A DNA stretch of 64,000 bases from Steinernema hermaphroditum (Eukaryota > Nematoda > Chromadorea > Rhabditida > Steinernematidae), in contig CM059622.1 in the NCBI GenBank assembly GCA_030435675.1, positions 4,650,001 to 4,714,000 on the forward strand. The letters run 5' to 3'. The notes under the pieces were generated by a model. It saw only the letters and a list, made by a program, of their open reading frames with translations. It was not told where the DNA came from and ran no database searches. Within the stretch, counting starts at the first letter, position 1, and each line of letters opens with the position of its first letter. Of the stretch, positions 35,695 to 48,800 are shown one piece after another. Made by a program: the position numbers and the translations under genes.

Positions 35695-36047
35695 CTATAG
35701 TGAATCACAGCAAGCTCCTTTCAATATATCCGAAGTCCGGCAGCCTTCGCCACAGCAACGTTTGTCAACGGAGCCAATATCTGAACAGAGTTTTTTTGGG
35801 TTACGTGCGACAACTGCTACTTACTTCTAGCCAAGATACACCGATTACAAATTTTAACAACCAGCGCTTGCAGCTGGGAGCCGCACGCTTTCCTTCGGTT
35901 TTCCTTCCGCGCTCGTCTTGTCCTCCAGAGCGCCGCGTAATCCATCACCACATCATGAAAGGCGGTCAGCGACTTTTCTTGGTAATTTAAAAGCATGCCA
36001 TGAGTAGCTACGAAGGCGAGAATAACGAATACGACCGTCTCATTCAT
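35695..36047 (-). CDS. Insulin-like peptide precursor 3, eight-cysteine type, 102 aa
   Basis: Two exons: 36047-35825 and 35780-35695 (stop TAG). The 44-nt intron is phase 1 (GTAAGT...GTTCAG), and the exon ends in the same AGA-A|GTAAGT context as in gene 2. A signal peptide (about residues 1-17, MNETVVFVILAFVATHG) is followed by a propeptide with W41 and many basic sites (RTRRARK, RRK 51-53). The B chain is C55-G-x2-L...C67 (C-x11-C) plus an additional C70. A KR site (81-82) immediately precedes the A chain C83-C84-x3-C88-x9-C98-C99. The eight-cysteine pattern and x9 spacing match gene 2, so these two are close paralogues. Processing at KR would release a two-chain hormone. The gene lies between two inverted copies of element E and about 0.65 kb from the satellite array. 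No AATAAA was seen close downstream. Confidence 0.92.
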
Positions 36048-36092
36048 GTCAATTCAGAGGGCAAGCGCTGCGATGTGTGGTACCGACCCGTG

Positions 36093-36104
36093 CTGAGAAG
36101 TGAT
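36093..36104 (-). promoter_or_regulatory. Candidate 3' splice site upstream of insulin-like gene 3
   Basis: ATCACTTCTCAG ends at 36093, 45 nt before the ATG at 36047. It fits less well than the acceptors of the other genes and could serve trans-splicing or a 5'UTR intron. Confidence 0.35.
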
Positions 36105-36336
36105 AAGTGATAAATTATGACCTCTGCTATTTACTTCGACCTAAAAGTCAAAGTGGAAGGTTGTTTTCTCGGTATCGCACCTTACTATCAGTGAGTATGG
36201 GGTGATCCTTTAAGGAATTGAAAGGAGGAAGCACACTTAACCCTTCGCCACTGATAAGCGTTTTATTATTTAAAAGGTTACGATGAAGTGTGGCTTTAGA
36301 TTTTTAGTTTTTTGAGTCTCACTCGTGTCGTGGTGG

Positions 36337-36682
36337 CGAGCAGTCGGTCCCTCCGGTCGCTCTCTGAGCGTCGGGTTGGTCAGACAGCAAACCCTGTGGC
36401 AGTTGTGTGTTTTCCGGCTTCCAGAGGGAATTGGGATACCCGGAAGCCGTAGTCCCACCACCGCTGACAACAAGATGTCCGACGCCAGGAATCCGATGCC
36501 CGACGCTGCGTGAGATGTCATCCCGAAGGTCGCCGACGCTCTGAGGACACCAACACTGAGGAAGACGCAACCCCCGAACCACGGACTCATCTCCCCGTAG
36601 TAGATGCGAGCTCAGAAGCCTCCTCAAACGCCCCGAGAAGAAGAAGTTCGAGCGCCATTTCCGGAGTTTCGCCGATTCCCAG
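36337..36682 (+). repeat. Element E, longest copy
   Basis: This is the reference copy for the repeat recognised elsewhere in the window (inverted at 35297-35545; partial at 5985-6120, 28973-29012 and 29605-29687). It is GC-richer than the flanks and has no clear terminal inverted repeats, poly(A) tail or target duplication. On the minus strand it is open for up to 129 codons in one frame and 106 in another, but the copies share DNA text better than any one reading frame. A non-coding SINE- or MITE-like element is therefore the best guess. Its right end runs directly into the satellite. Confidence 0.75.
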
Positions 36683-36850
36683 ATGCCCATAACTCTTGGT
36701 GTGAGCAAGGGCCCTGCTGTCTCGAATTGAAAGTTTTGCAGGAAACTAAGATAGTCCGCAGGAAATCCAACGAGAGTAGGCGCGTTCGATCAGGCTCGTG
36801 CAGTTCTATAAGATCCAATCATAAAAATGCTATGGTACTTTGGAGCAGGA

Positions 36851-39800
36851 GGGGTCAGATGCATAACTCTTTGTATGAACAAGGCCCTAACTGTCTCGAA
36901 TTGAAAGTTTTGCAGGAAACTAAGATAGTCCACAGTAATCCCAACGGGAGTAGGCGCGTTCCATCAGGCTCGTGCAGTTCTACAAGATCCAATCATAAAA
37001 ATGATATGGTACTTTGGAGCAGGAGGGTCAGATGCAGAACTCTTTGTATGAACAAGGCCCTATCTGTCTCGAATTGAAAGTTTTGCAGGAAACTAAGATA
37101 GTCCGCAGGAAATCCAACGAGAGTAGGCGCGTTCGATCAGGCTCGTGCAGTTCTATAAGATCCAATCATAAAAATGCTATGGTACTTTGGAGCAGGAGGG
37201 GTCAGATGCATAACTCTTTGTATGAACAAGGCCCTAACTGTCTCGAATTGAAAGTTTTGCAGGAAACTAAGATAGTCCACAGTAATCCCAACGGGAGTAG
37301 GCGCGTTCGATCAGGCTCGTGCAGTTCTACAAGATCCAATCATAAAAATGCTATGGTACTTTGGAGCAGGAGGGTCAGATGCATAACTCTTTGTATGAAC
37401 AAGGCCCTAACTGTCTCGAATTGAAAGTTTTGCAGGAAACTAAGATAGTCCACAGTAATCCCAACGGGAATAGGCGCGTTCGATCAGGCTCGTGCAGTTC
37501 TACAAGATCCAATCATAAAAATGCTATGGTACTTTGGAGCAGGAGGGTCAGATGCAGAACTCTTTGCATGAACAAGGCCCTATCTGTCTCGAATTGAAAG
37601 TTTTGCAGGAAACTAAGATAGTCCACAGGTAATCCAACGAGAGTAGGCGCGTTCGATCGGGCTCGTGCAGTTCTACAAGATCCAATCATAAAAATGCTAT
37701 GGTACTTTGGAGCAGGAGGGTCAGATGCAGAACTCTTTGCATGAACAAGGCCCTATCTGTCTCGAATTGAAAGTTTTGCAGGAAACTAAGATAGTCCACA
37801 GGAAATCCAACGAGAGTAGGCGCGTTCGATCAGGCTCGTGCAGTTCTACAAGATGGAATCATAAAAATGCTATGGTACTTTGGAGCAGGAGGGTCAGATG
37901 CATAACTCTTTGCATGAACAAGGCCCTATCTGTCTCGAATTGAAAGTTTTGCAGGAAACTAAGATAGTCCACAGGAAATCCAACGAGAGTAGGCGCGTTC
38001 GATCAGGCTCGTGCAGTTCTACAAGATCCAATCATAAAAATGCTATGGTACTTTGGAGCAGGAGGGTCAGATGCAGAACTCTTTGCATGAACAAGGCCCT
38101 AACTGTCTCGAATTGAAAGTTTTGCAGGAAACTAAGATAGTCCACAGTAATCCGAACGGGAATAGGCGCGTTCGATCAGGCTCGTGCAGTTCTACAAGAT
38201 GGAATCATAAAAATGCTATGGTACTTTGGAGCAGGAGGGTCAGATGCATAACTCTTTGCATGAACAAGGCCCTATCTGTCTCGAATTGAAAGTTTTGCAG
38301 GAAACTAAGATAGTCCACAGTAATCCGAACGGGAATAGGCGCGTTCGATCAGGCTCGTGCAGTTCTACAAGATGGAATCATAAAAATGCTATGGTACTTT
38401 GGAGCAGGAGGGTCAGATGCATAACTCTTTGTATGAACAAGGCCCTAACTGTCTCGAATTGAAAGTTTTGCAGGAAACTAAGATAGTCCACAGTAATCCC
38501 AACGGGAGTAGGCGCGTTCGATCAGGCTCGTGCAGTTCTACAAGATCCAATCATAAAAATGATATGGTACTTTGGAGCAGGAGGGTCAGATGCAGAACTC
38601 TTTGTATGAACAAGGCCCTATCTGTCTCGAATTGAAAGTTTTGCAGGAAACTAAGATAGTCCGCAGGAAATCCAACGAGAGTAGGCGCGTTCGATCAGGC
38701 TCGTGCAGTTCTATAAGATCCAATCATAAAAATGTATGGTACTTTGGAGCGGAGGGGTCAGATGCATAACTCTTTGTATGAACAAGGCCCTAACTGTCTC
38801 GAATTGAAAGTTTTGCAGGAAACTAAGATAGTCCACAGTAATCCCAACGGGAGTAGGCGCGTTCGATCAGGCTCGTGCAGTTCTACAAGATCCAATCATA
38901 AAAATGCTATGGTACTTTGGAGCAGGAGGGTCAGATGCAGAACTCTTTGCATGAACAAGGCCCTATCTGTCTCGAATTGAAAGTTTTGCAGGAAACTAAG
39001 ATAGTCCACAGGAAATCCAACGGGAATAGGCGCGTTCGATCAGGCTCGTGCAGTTCTACAAGATCCAATCATAAAAATGCTATGGTACTTTGGAGCAGGA
39101 GGGTCAGATGCATAACTCTTTGTATGAACAAGGCCCTATCTGTCTCGAATTGAAAGTTTTGCAGGAAACTAAGATAGTCCACAGTAATCCCAACGGGAAT
39201 AGGCGCGTTCGATCAGGCTCGTGCAGTTCTACAAGATCCAATCATAAAAATGCTATGGTACTTTGGAGCAGGAGGGTCAGATGCAGAACTCTTTGCATGA
39301 ACAAGGCCCTATCTGTCTCGAATTGAAAGTTTTGCAGGAAACTAAGATAGTCCACAGGTAATCCAACGAGAGTAGGCGCGTTCGATCGGGCTCGTGCAGT
39401 TCTACAAGATCCAATCATAAAAATGCTATGGTACTTTGGAGCAGGAGGGTCAGATGCAGAACTCTTTGCATGAACAAGGCCCTATCTGTCTCGAATTGAA
39501 AGTTTTGCAGGAAACTAAGATAGTCCACAGGAAATCCAACGAGAGTAGGCGCGTTCGATCAGGCTCGTGCAGTTCTACAAGATGGAATCATAAAAATGCT
39601 ATGGTACTTTGGAGCAGGAGGGTCAGATGCATAACTCTTTGCATGAACAAGGCCCTATCTGTCTCGAATTGAAAGTTTTGCAGGAAACTAAGATAGTCCA
39701 CAGGAAATCCAACGAGAGTAGGCGCGTTCGATCAGGCTCGTGCAGTTCTACAAGATCCAATCATAAAAATGCTATGGTACTTTGGAGCAGGAGGGTCAGA

Positions 39801-42800
39801 TGCAGAACTCTTTGCATGAACAAGGCCCTAACTGTCTCGAATTGAAAGTTTTGCAGGAAACTAAGATAGTCCACAGTAATCCGAACGGGAATAGGCGCGT
39901 TCGATCAGGCTCGTGCAGTTCTACAAGATGGAATCATAAAAATGCTATGGTACTTTGGAGCAGGAGGGTCAGATGCATAACTCTTTGCATGAACAAGGCC
40001 CTATCTGTCTCGAATTGAAAGTTTTGCAGGAAACTAAGATAGTCCACAGGAAATCCAACGAGAATAGGCGCGTTCGATCAGGCTCGTGCAGTTCTACAAG
40101 ATCCAATCATAAAAATGCTATGGTACTTTGGAGCAGGAGGGTCAGATGCAGAACTCTTTGCATGAACAAGGCCCTAACTGTCTCGAATTGAAAGTTTTGC
40201 AGGAAACTAAGATAGTCCACAGTAATCCGAACGGGAATAGGCGCGTTCGATCAGGCTCGTGCAGTTCTACAAGATGGAATCATAAAAATGCTATGGTACT
40301 TTGGAGCAGGAGGGTCAGATGCATAACTCTTTGCATGAACAAGGCCCTATCTGTCTCGAATTGAAAGTTTTGCAGGAAACTAAGATAGTCCACAGGAAAT
40401 CCAACGGGAGTAGGCGCGTTCGATCAGGCTCGTGCAGTTCTACAAGATCCAATCATAAAAATGCTATGGTACTTTGGAGCAGGAGGGGTCAGATGCATAA
40501 CTCTTTGTATGAACAAGGCCCTAACTGTCTCGAATTGAAAGTTTTGCAGGAAACTAAGATAGTCCACAGTAATCCCAACGGGAATAGGCGCGTTCGATCA
40601 GGCTCGTGCAGTTCTACAAGATCCAATCATAAAAATGCTATGGTACTTTGGAGCAGGAGGGTCAGATGCAGAACTCTTTGCATGAACAAGGCCCTATCTG
40701 TCTCGAATTGAAAGTTTTGCAGGAAACTAAGATAGTCCACAGGTAATCCAACGAGAGTAGGCGCGTTCGATCGGGCTCGTGCAGTTCTACAAGATCCAAT
40801 CATAAAAATGCTATGGTACTTTGGAGCAGGAGGGTCAGATGCAGAACTCTTTGCATGAACAAGGCCCTATCTGTCTCGAATTGAAAGTTTTGCAGGAAAC
40901 TAAGATAGTCCACAGGAAATCCAACGAGAGTAGGCGCGTTCGATCAGGCTCGTGCAGTTCTACAAGATGGAATCATAAAAATGCTATGGTACTTTGGAGC
41001 AGGAGGGTCAGATGCATAACTCTTTGCATGAACAAGGCCCTATCTGTCTCGAATTGAAAGTTTTGCAGGAAACTAAGATAGTCCACAGGAAATCCAACGA
41101 GAGTAGGCGCGTTCGATCAGGCTCGTGCAGTTCTACAAGATCCAATCATAAAAATGCTATGGTACTTTGGAGCAGGAGGGTCAGATGCAGAACTCTTTGC
41201 ATGAACAAGGCCCTAACTGTCTCGAATTGAAAGTTTTGCAGGAAACTAAGATAGTCCACAGTAATCCGAACGGGAATAGGCGCGTTCGATCAGGCTCGTG
41301 CAGTTCTACAAGATGGAATCATAAAAATGCTATGGTACTTTGGAGCAGGAGGGTCAGATGCATAACTCTTTGCATGAACAAGGCCCTATCTGTCTCGAAT
41401 TGAAAGTTTTGCAGGAAACTAAGATAGTCCACAGTAATCCGAACGGGAATAGGCGCGTTCGATCAGGCTCGTGCAGTTCTACAAGATGGAATCATAAAAA
41501 TGCTATGGTACTTTGGAGCAGGAGGGTCAGATGCATAACTCTTTGTATGAACAAGGCCCTAACTGTCTCGAATTGAAAGTTTTGCAGGAAACTAAGATAG
41601 TCCACAGTAATCCCAACGGGAGTAGGCGCGTTCGATCAGGCTCGTGCAGTTCTACAAGATCCAATCATAAAAATGCTATGGTACTTTGGAGCAGGAGGGT
41701 CAGATGCAGAACTCTTTGTATGAACAAGGCCCTATCTGTCTCGAATTGAAAGTTTTGCAGGAAACTAAGATAGTCCACAGGAAATCCAACGAGAGTAGGC
41801 GCGTTCGATCAGGCTCGTGCAGTTCTACAAGATGCAATCATAAAAATGCTATGGTACTTTGGAGCAGGAGGGGTCAGATGCATAACTCTTTGTATGAACA
41901 AGGCCCTAACTGTCTCGAATTGAAAGTTTTGCAGGAAACTAAGATAGTCCACAGTAATCCCAACGGGAGTAGGCGCGTTCGATCAGGCTCGTGCAGTTCT
42001 ACAAGATCCAATCATAAAAATGCTATGGTACTTTGGAGCAGGAGGGTCAGATGCAGAACTCTTTGCATGAACAAGGCCCTATCTGTCTCGAATTGAAAGT
42101 TTTGCAGGAAACTAAGATAGTCCACAGGAAATCCAACGGGAATAGGCGCGTTCGATCAGGCTCGTGCAGTTCTACAAGATCCAATCATAAAAATGCTATG
42201 GTACTTTGGAGCAGGAGGGTCAGATGCATAACTCTTTGTATGAACAAGGCCCTAACTGTCTCGAATTGAAAGTTTTGCAGGAAACTAAGATAGTCCACAG
42301 TAATCCCAACGGGAATAGGCGCGTTCGATCAGGCTCGTGCAGTTCTACAAGATCCAATCATAAAAATGCTATGGTACTTTGGAGCAGGAGGGTCAGATGC
42401 AGAACTCTTTGCATGAACAAGGCCCTATCTGTCTCGAATTGAAAGTTTTGCAGGAAACTAAGATAGTCCACAGGTAATCCAACGAGAGTAGGCGCGTTCG
42501 ATCGGGCTCGTGCAGTTCTACAAGATCCAATCATAAAAATGCTATGGTACTTTGGAGCAGGAGGGTCAGATGCAGAACTCTTTGCATGAACAAGGCCCTA
42601 TCTGTCTCGAATTGAAAGTTTTGCAGGAAACTAAGATAGTCCACAGGAAATCCAACGAGAGTAGGCGCGTTCGATCAGGCTCGTGCAGTTCTACAAGATG
42701 GAATCATAAAAATGCTATGGTACTTTGGAGCAGGAGGGTCAGATGCATAACTCTTTGCATGAACAAGGCCCTATCTGTCTCGAATTGAAAGTTTTGCAGG

Positions 42801-45800
42801 AAACTAAGATAGTCCACAGGAAATCCAACGAGAGTAGGCGCGTTCGATCAGGCTCGTGCAGTTCTACAAGATCCAATCATAAAAATGCTATGGTACTTTG
42901 GAGCAGGAGGGTCAGATGCAGAACTCTTTGCATGAACAAGGCCCTAACTGTCTCGAATTGAAAGTTTTGCAGGAAACTAAGATAGTCCACAGTAATCCGA
43001 ACGGGAATAGGCGCGTTCGATCAGGCTCGTGCAGTTCTACAAGATGGAATCATAAAAATGCTATGGTACTTTGGAGCAGGAGGGTCAGATGCATAACTCT
43101 TTGCATGAACAAGGCCCTATCTGTCTCGAATTGAAAGTTTTGCAGGAAACTAAGATAGTCCACAGGAAATCCAACGAGAGTAGGCGCGTTCGATCAGGCT
43201 CGTGCAGTTCTACAAGATCCAATCATAAAAATGCTATGGTACTTTGGAGCAGGAGGGTCAGATGCAGAACTCTTTGCATGAACAAGGCCCTAACTGTCTC
43301 GAATTGAAAGTTTTGCAGGAAACTAAGATAGTCCACAGTAATCCGAACGGGAATAGGCGCGTTCGATCAGGCTCGTGCAGTTCTACAAGATGGAATCATA
43401 AAAATGCTATGGTACTTTGGAGCAGGAGGGTCAGATGCATAACTCTTTGCATGAACAAGGCCCTATCTGTCTCGAATTGAAAGTTTTGCAGGAAACTAAG
43501 ATAGTCCACAGGAAATCCAACGAGAGTAGGCGCGTTCGATCAGGCTCGTGCAGTTCTATAAGATCCAATCATAAAAATGCTATGGTACTTTGGAGCAGGA
43601 GGGGTCAGATGCATAACTCTTTGTATGAACAAGGCCCTAACTGTCTCGAATTGAAAGTTTTGCAGGAAACTAAGATAGTCCACAGTAATCCCAACGGGAG
43701 TAGGCGCGTTCGATCAGGCTCGTGCAGTTCTACAAGATCCAATCATAAAAATGCTATGGTACTTTGGAGCAGGAGGGTCAGATGCAGAACTCTTTGCATG
43801 AACAAGGCCCTATCTGTCTCGAATTGAAAGTTTTGCAGGAAACTAAGATAGTCCACAGGAAATCCAACGGGAATAGGCGCGTTCGATCAGGCTCGTGCAG
43901 TTCTACAAGATCCAATCATAAAAATGCTATGGTACTTTGGAGCAGGAGGGTCAGATGCATAACTCTTTGTATGAACAAGGCCCTATCTGTCTCGAATTGA
44001 AAGTTTTGCAGGAAACTAAGATAGTCCACAGTAATCCCAACGGGAATAGGCGCGTTCGATCAGGCTCGTGCAGTTCTACAAGATCCAATCATAAAAATGC
44101 TATGGTACTTTGGAGCAGGAGGGTCAGATGCAGAACTCTTTGCATGAACAAGGCCCTATCTGTCTCGAATTGAAAGTTTTGCAGGAAACTAAGATAGTCC
44201 ACAGGAAATCCAACGAGAGTAGGCGCGTTCGATCAGGCTCGTGCAGTTCTACAAGATCCAATCATAAAAATGCTATGGTACTTTGGAGCAGGAGGGTCAG
44301 ATGCAGAACTCTTTGCATGAACAAGGCCCTATCTGTCTCGAATTGAAAGTTTTGCAGGAAACTAAGATAGTCCACAGTAATCCGAACGGGAATAGGCGCG
44401 TTCGATCAGGCTCGTGCAGTTCTACAAGATGGAATCATAAAAATGCTATGGTACTTTGGAGCAGGAGGGTCAGATGCATAACTCTTTGCATGAACAAGGC
44501 CCTATCTGTCTCGAATTGAAAGTTTTGCAGGAAACTAAGATAGTCCACAGGTAATCCGAACGGGAATAGGCGCGTTCGATCAGGCTCGTGCAGTTCTACA
44601 AGATGGAATCATAAAAATGCTATGGTACTTTGGAGCAGGAGGGTCAGATGCAGAACTCTTTGCATGAACAAGGCCCTATCTGTCTCGAATTGAAAGTTTT
44701 GCAGGAAACTAAGATAGTCCACAGTAATCCCAACGGGAATAGGCGCGTTCGATCAGGCTCGTGCAGTTCTACAAGATGGAATCATAAAAATGCTATGGTA
44801 CTTTGGAGCAGGAGGGTCAGATGCATAACTCTTTGCATGAACAAGGCCCTATCTGTCTCGAATTGAAAGTTTTGCAGGAAACTAAGATAGTCCACAGTAA
44901 TCCCAACGGGAGTAGGCGCGTTCGATCAGGCTCGTGCAGTTCTACAAGATCCAATCATAAAAATGCTATGGTACTTTGGAGCAGGAGGGTCAGATGCAGA
45001 ACTCTTTGCATGAACAAGGCCCTATCTGTCTCGAATTGAAAGTTTTGCAGGAAACTAAGATAGTCCACAGGAAATCCAACGGGAATAGGCGCGTTCGATC
45101 AGGCTCGTGCAGTTCTACAAGATCCAATCATAAAAATGCTATGGTACTTTGGAGCAGGAGGGTCAGATGCATAACTCTTTGTATGAACAAGGCCCTATCT
45201 GTCTCGAATTGAAAGTTTTGCAGGAAACTAAGATAGTCCACAGTAATCCCAACGGGAATAGGCGCGTTCGATCAGGCTCGTGCAGTTCTACAAGATGCAA
45301 TCATAAAAATGCTATGGTACTTTGGAGCAGGAGGGTCAGATGCAGAACTCTTTGCATGAACAAGGCCCTATCTGTCTCGAATTGAAAGTTTTGCAGGAAA
45401 CTAAGATAGTCCACAGTAATCCCAACGAGAATAGGCGCGTTCGATCAGGCTCGTGCAGTTCTACAAGATCGAATCATAAAAATGCTATGGTACTTTGGAG
45501 CAGGAGGGTCAGATGCAGAACTCTTTGCATGAACAAGGCCCTATCTGTCTCGAATTGAAAGTTTTGCAGGAAACTAAGATAGTCCACAGGAAATCCAACG
45601 AGAGTAGGCGCGTTCGATCAGGCTCGTGCAGTTCTACAAGATGGAATCATAAAAATGCTATGGTACTTTGGAGCAGGAGGGTCAGATGCATAACTCTTTG
45701 CATGAACAAGGCCCTATCTGTCTCGAATTGAAAGTTTTGCAGGAAACTAAGATAGTCCACAGGAAATCCAACGAGAGTAGGCGCGTTCGATCAGGCTCGT

Positions 45801-48800
45801 GCAGTTCTACAAGATCCAATCATAAAAATGCTATGGTACTTTGGAGCAGGAGGGTCAGATGCAGAACTCTTTGCATGAACAAGGCCCTATCTGTCTCGAA
45901 TTGAAAGTTTTGCAGGAAACTAAGATAGTCCACAGGTAATCCAACGGGAATAGGCGCGTTCGATCAGGCTCGTGCAGTTCTACAAGATGGAATCATAAAA
46001 ATGCTATGGTACTTTGGAGCAGGAGGGTCAGATGCATAACTCTTTGCATGAACAAGGCCCTATCTGTCTCGAATTGAAAGTTTTGCAGGAAACTAAGATA
46101 GTCCACAGGAAATCCAACGAGAGTAGGCGCGTTCGATCAGGCTCGTGCAGTTCTACAAGATCCAATCATAAAAATGCTATGGTACTTTGGAGCAGGAGGG
46201 TCAGATGCAGAACTCTTTGCATGAACAAGGCCCTATCTGTCTCGAATTGAAAGTTTTGCAGGAAACTAAGATAGTCCACAGTAATCCCAACGGGAATAGG
46301 CGCGTTCGATCAGGCTCGTGCAGTTCTACAAGATGGAATCATAAAAATGCTATGGTACTTTGGAGCAGGAGGGTCAGATGCAGAACTCTTTGCATGAACA
46401 AGGCCCTATCTGTCTCGAATTGAAAGTTTTGCAGGAAACTAAGATAGTCCACAGGAAATCCAACGAGAGTAGGCGCGTTCGATCAGGCTCGTGCAGTTCT
46501 ACAAGATCCAATCATAAAAATGCTATGGTACTTTGGAGCAGGAGGGGTCAGATGCAGAACTCTTTGTATGAACAAGGCCCTATCTGTCTCGAATTGAAAG
46601 TTTTGCAGGAAACTAAGATAGTCCACAGTAATCCCAACGGGAGTAGGCGCGTTCGATCAGGCTCGTGCAGTTCTACAAGATCCAATCATAAAAATGCTAT
46701 GGTACTTTGGAGCAGGAGGGTCAGATGCAGAACTCTTTGCATGAACAAGGCCCTATCTGTCTCGAATTGAAAGTTTTGCAGGAAACTAAGATAGTCCACA
46801 GGAAATCCAACGGGAATAGGCGCGTTCGATCAGGCTCGTGCAGTTCTACAAGATCCAATCATAAAAATGCTATGGTACTTTGGAGCAGGAGGGTCAGATG
46901 CATAACTCTTTGTATGAACAAGGCCCTAACTGTCTCGAATTGAAAGTTTTGCAGGAAACTAAGATAGTCCACAGTAATCCCAACGGGAATAGGCGCGTTC
47001 GATCAGGCTCGTGCAGTTCTACAAGATCCAATCATAAAAATGCTATGGTACTTTGGAGCAGGAGGGTCAGATGCAGAACTCTTTGCATGAACAAGGCCCT
47101 ATCTGTCTCGAATTGAAAGTTTTGCAGGAAACTAAGATAGTCCACAGGTAATCCAACGGGAATAGGCGCGTTCGATCAGGCTCGTGCAGTTCTACAAGAT
47201 CCAATCATAAAAATGCTATGGTACTTTGGAGCAGGAGGGTCAGATGCAGAACTCTTTGCATGAACAAGGCCCTATCTGTCTCGAATTGAAAGTTTTGCAG
47301 GAAACTAAGATAGTCCACAGGAAATCCAACGAGAGTAGGCGCGTTCGATCAGGCTCGTGCAGTTCTACAAGATGGAATCATAAAAATGCTATGGTACTTT
47401 GGAGCAGGAGGGTCAGATGCATAACTCTTTGCATGAACAAGGCCCTATCTGTCTCGAATTGAAAGTTTTGCAGGAAACTAAGATAGTCCACAGGAAATCC
47501 AACGAGAGTAGGCGCGTTCGATCAGGCTCGTGCAGTTCTACAAGATCCAATCATAAAAATGCTATGGTACTTTGGAGCAGGAGGGTCAGATGCAGAACTC
47601 TTTGCATGAACAAGGCCCTAACTGTCTCGAATTGAAAGTTTTGCAGGAAACTAAGATAGTCCACAGTAATCCCAACGGGAATAGGCGCGTTCGATCAGGC
47701 TCGTGCAGTTCTACAAGATGGAATCATAAAAATGCTATGGTACTTTGGAGCAGGAGGGTCAGATGCATAACTCTTTGCATGAACAAGGCCCTATCTGTCT
47801 CGAATTGAAAGTTTTGCAGGAAACTAAGATAGTCCACAGTAATCCGAACGGGAATAGGCGCGTTCGATCAGGCTCGTGCAGTTCTACAAGATGGAATCAT
47901 AAAAATGCTATGGTACTTTGGAGCAGGAGGGTCAGATGCATAACTCTTTGCATGAACAAGGCCCTATCTGTCTCGAATTGAAAGTTTTGCAGGAAACTAA
48001 GATAGTCCACAGTAATCCCAACGGGAATAGGCGCGTTCGATCAGGCTCGTGCAGTTCTACAAGATGGAATCATAAAAATGCTATGGTACTTTGGAGCAGG
48101 AGGGTCAGATGCATAACTCTTTGCATGAACAAGGCCCTATCTGTCTCGAATTGAAAGTTTTGCAGGAAACTAAGATAGTCCACAGTAATCCCAACGGGAA
48201 TAGGCGCGTTCGATCAGGCTCGTGCAGTTCTACAAGATGGAATCATAAAAATGCTATGGTACTTTGGAGCAGGAGGGTCAGATGCATAACTCTTTGTATG
48301 AACAAGGCCCTAACTGTCTCGAATTGAAAGTTTTGCAGGAAACTAAGATAGTCCACAGTAATCCCAACGGGAATAGGCGCGTTCGATCAGGCTCGTGCAG
48401 TTCTACAAGATGGAATCATAAAAATGCTATAGTACTTTGGAGCAGGAGGGTCAGATGCATAACTCTTTGCATGAACAAGGCCCTATCTGTCTCGAATTGA
48501 AAGTTTTGCAGGAAACTAAGATAGTCCACAGGAAATCCAACGAGAGTAGGCGCGTTCGATCAGGCTCGTGCAGTTCTACAAGATGGAATCATAAAAATGA
48601 TATGGTACTTTGGAGCAGGAGGGTCAGATGCAGAACTCTTTGTATGAACAAGGCCCTATCTGTCTCGAATTGAAAGTTTTGCAGGAAACTAAGATAGTCC
48701 GCAGGAAATCCAACGAGAGTAGGCGCGTTCGATCAGGCTCGTGCAGTTCTATAAGATCCAATCATAAAAATTGGAGCGGAGGGGTCAGATGCATAACTCT

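Noticed and set aside
28143..36047. Operon of the minus-strand genes
   Set aside because: Intergenic distances are 2-4 kb with repeats between and separate poly(A) signals, far larger than the usual spacing in nematode operons.
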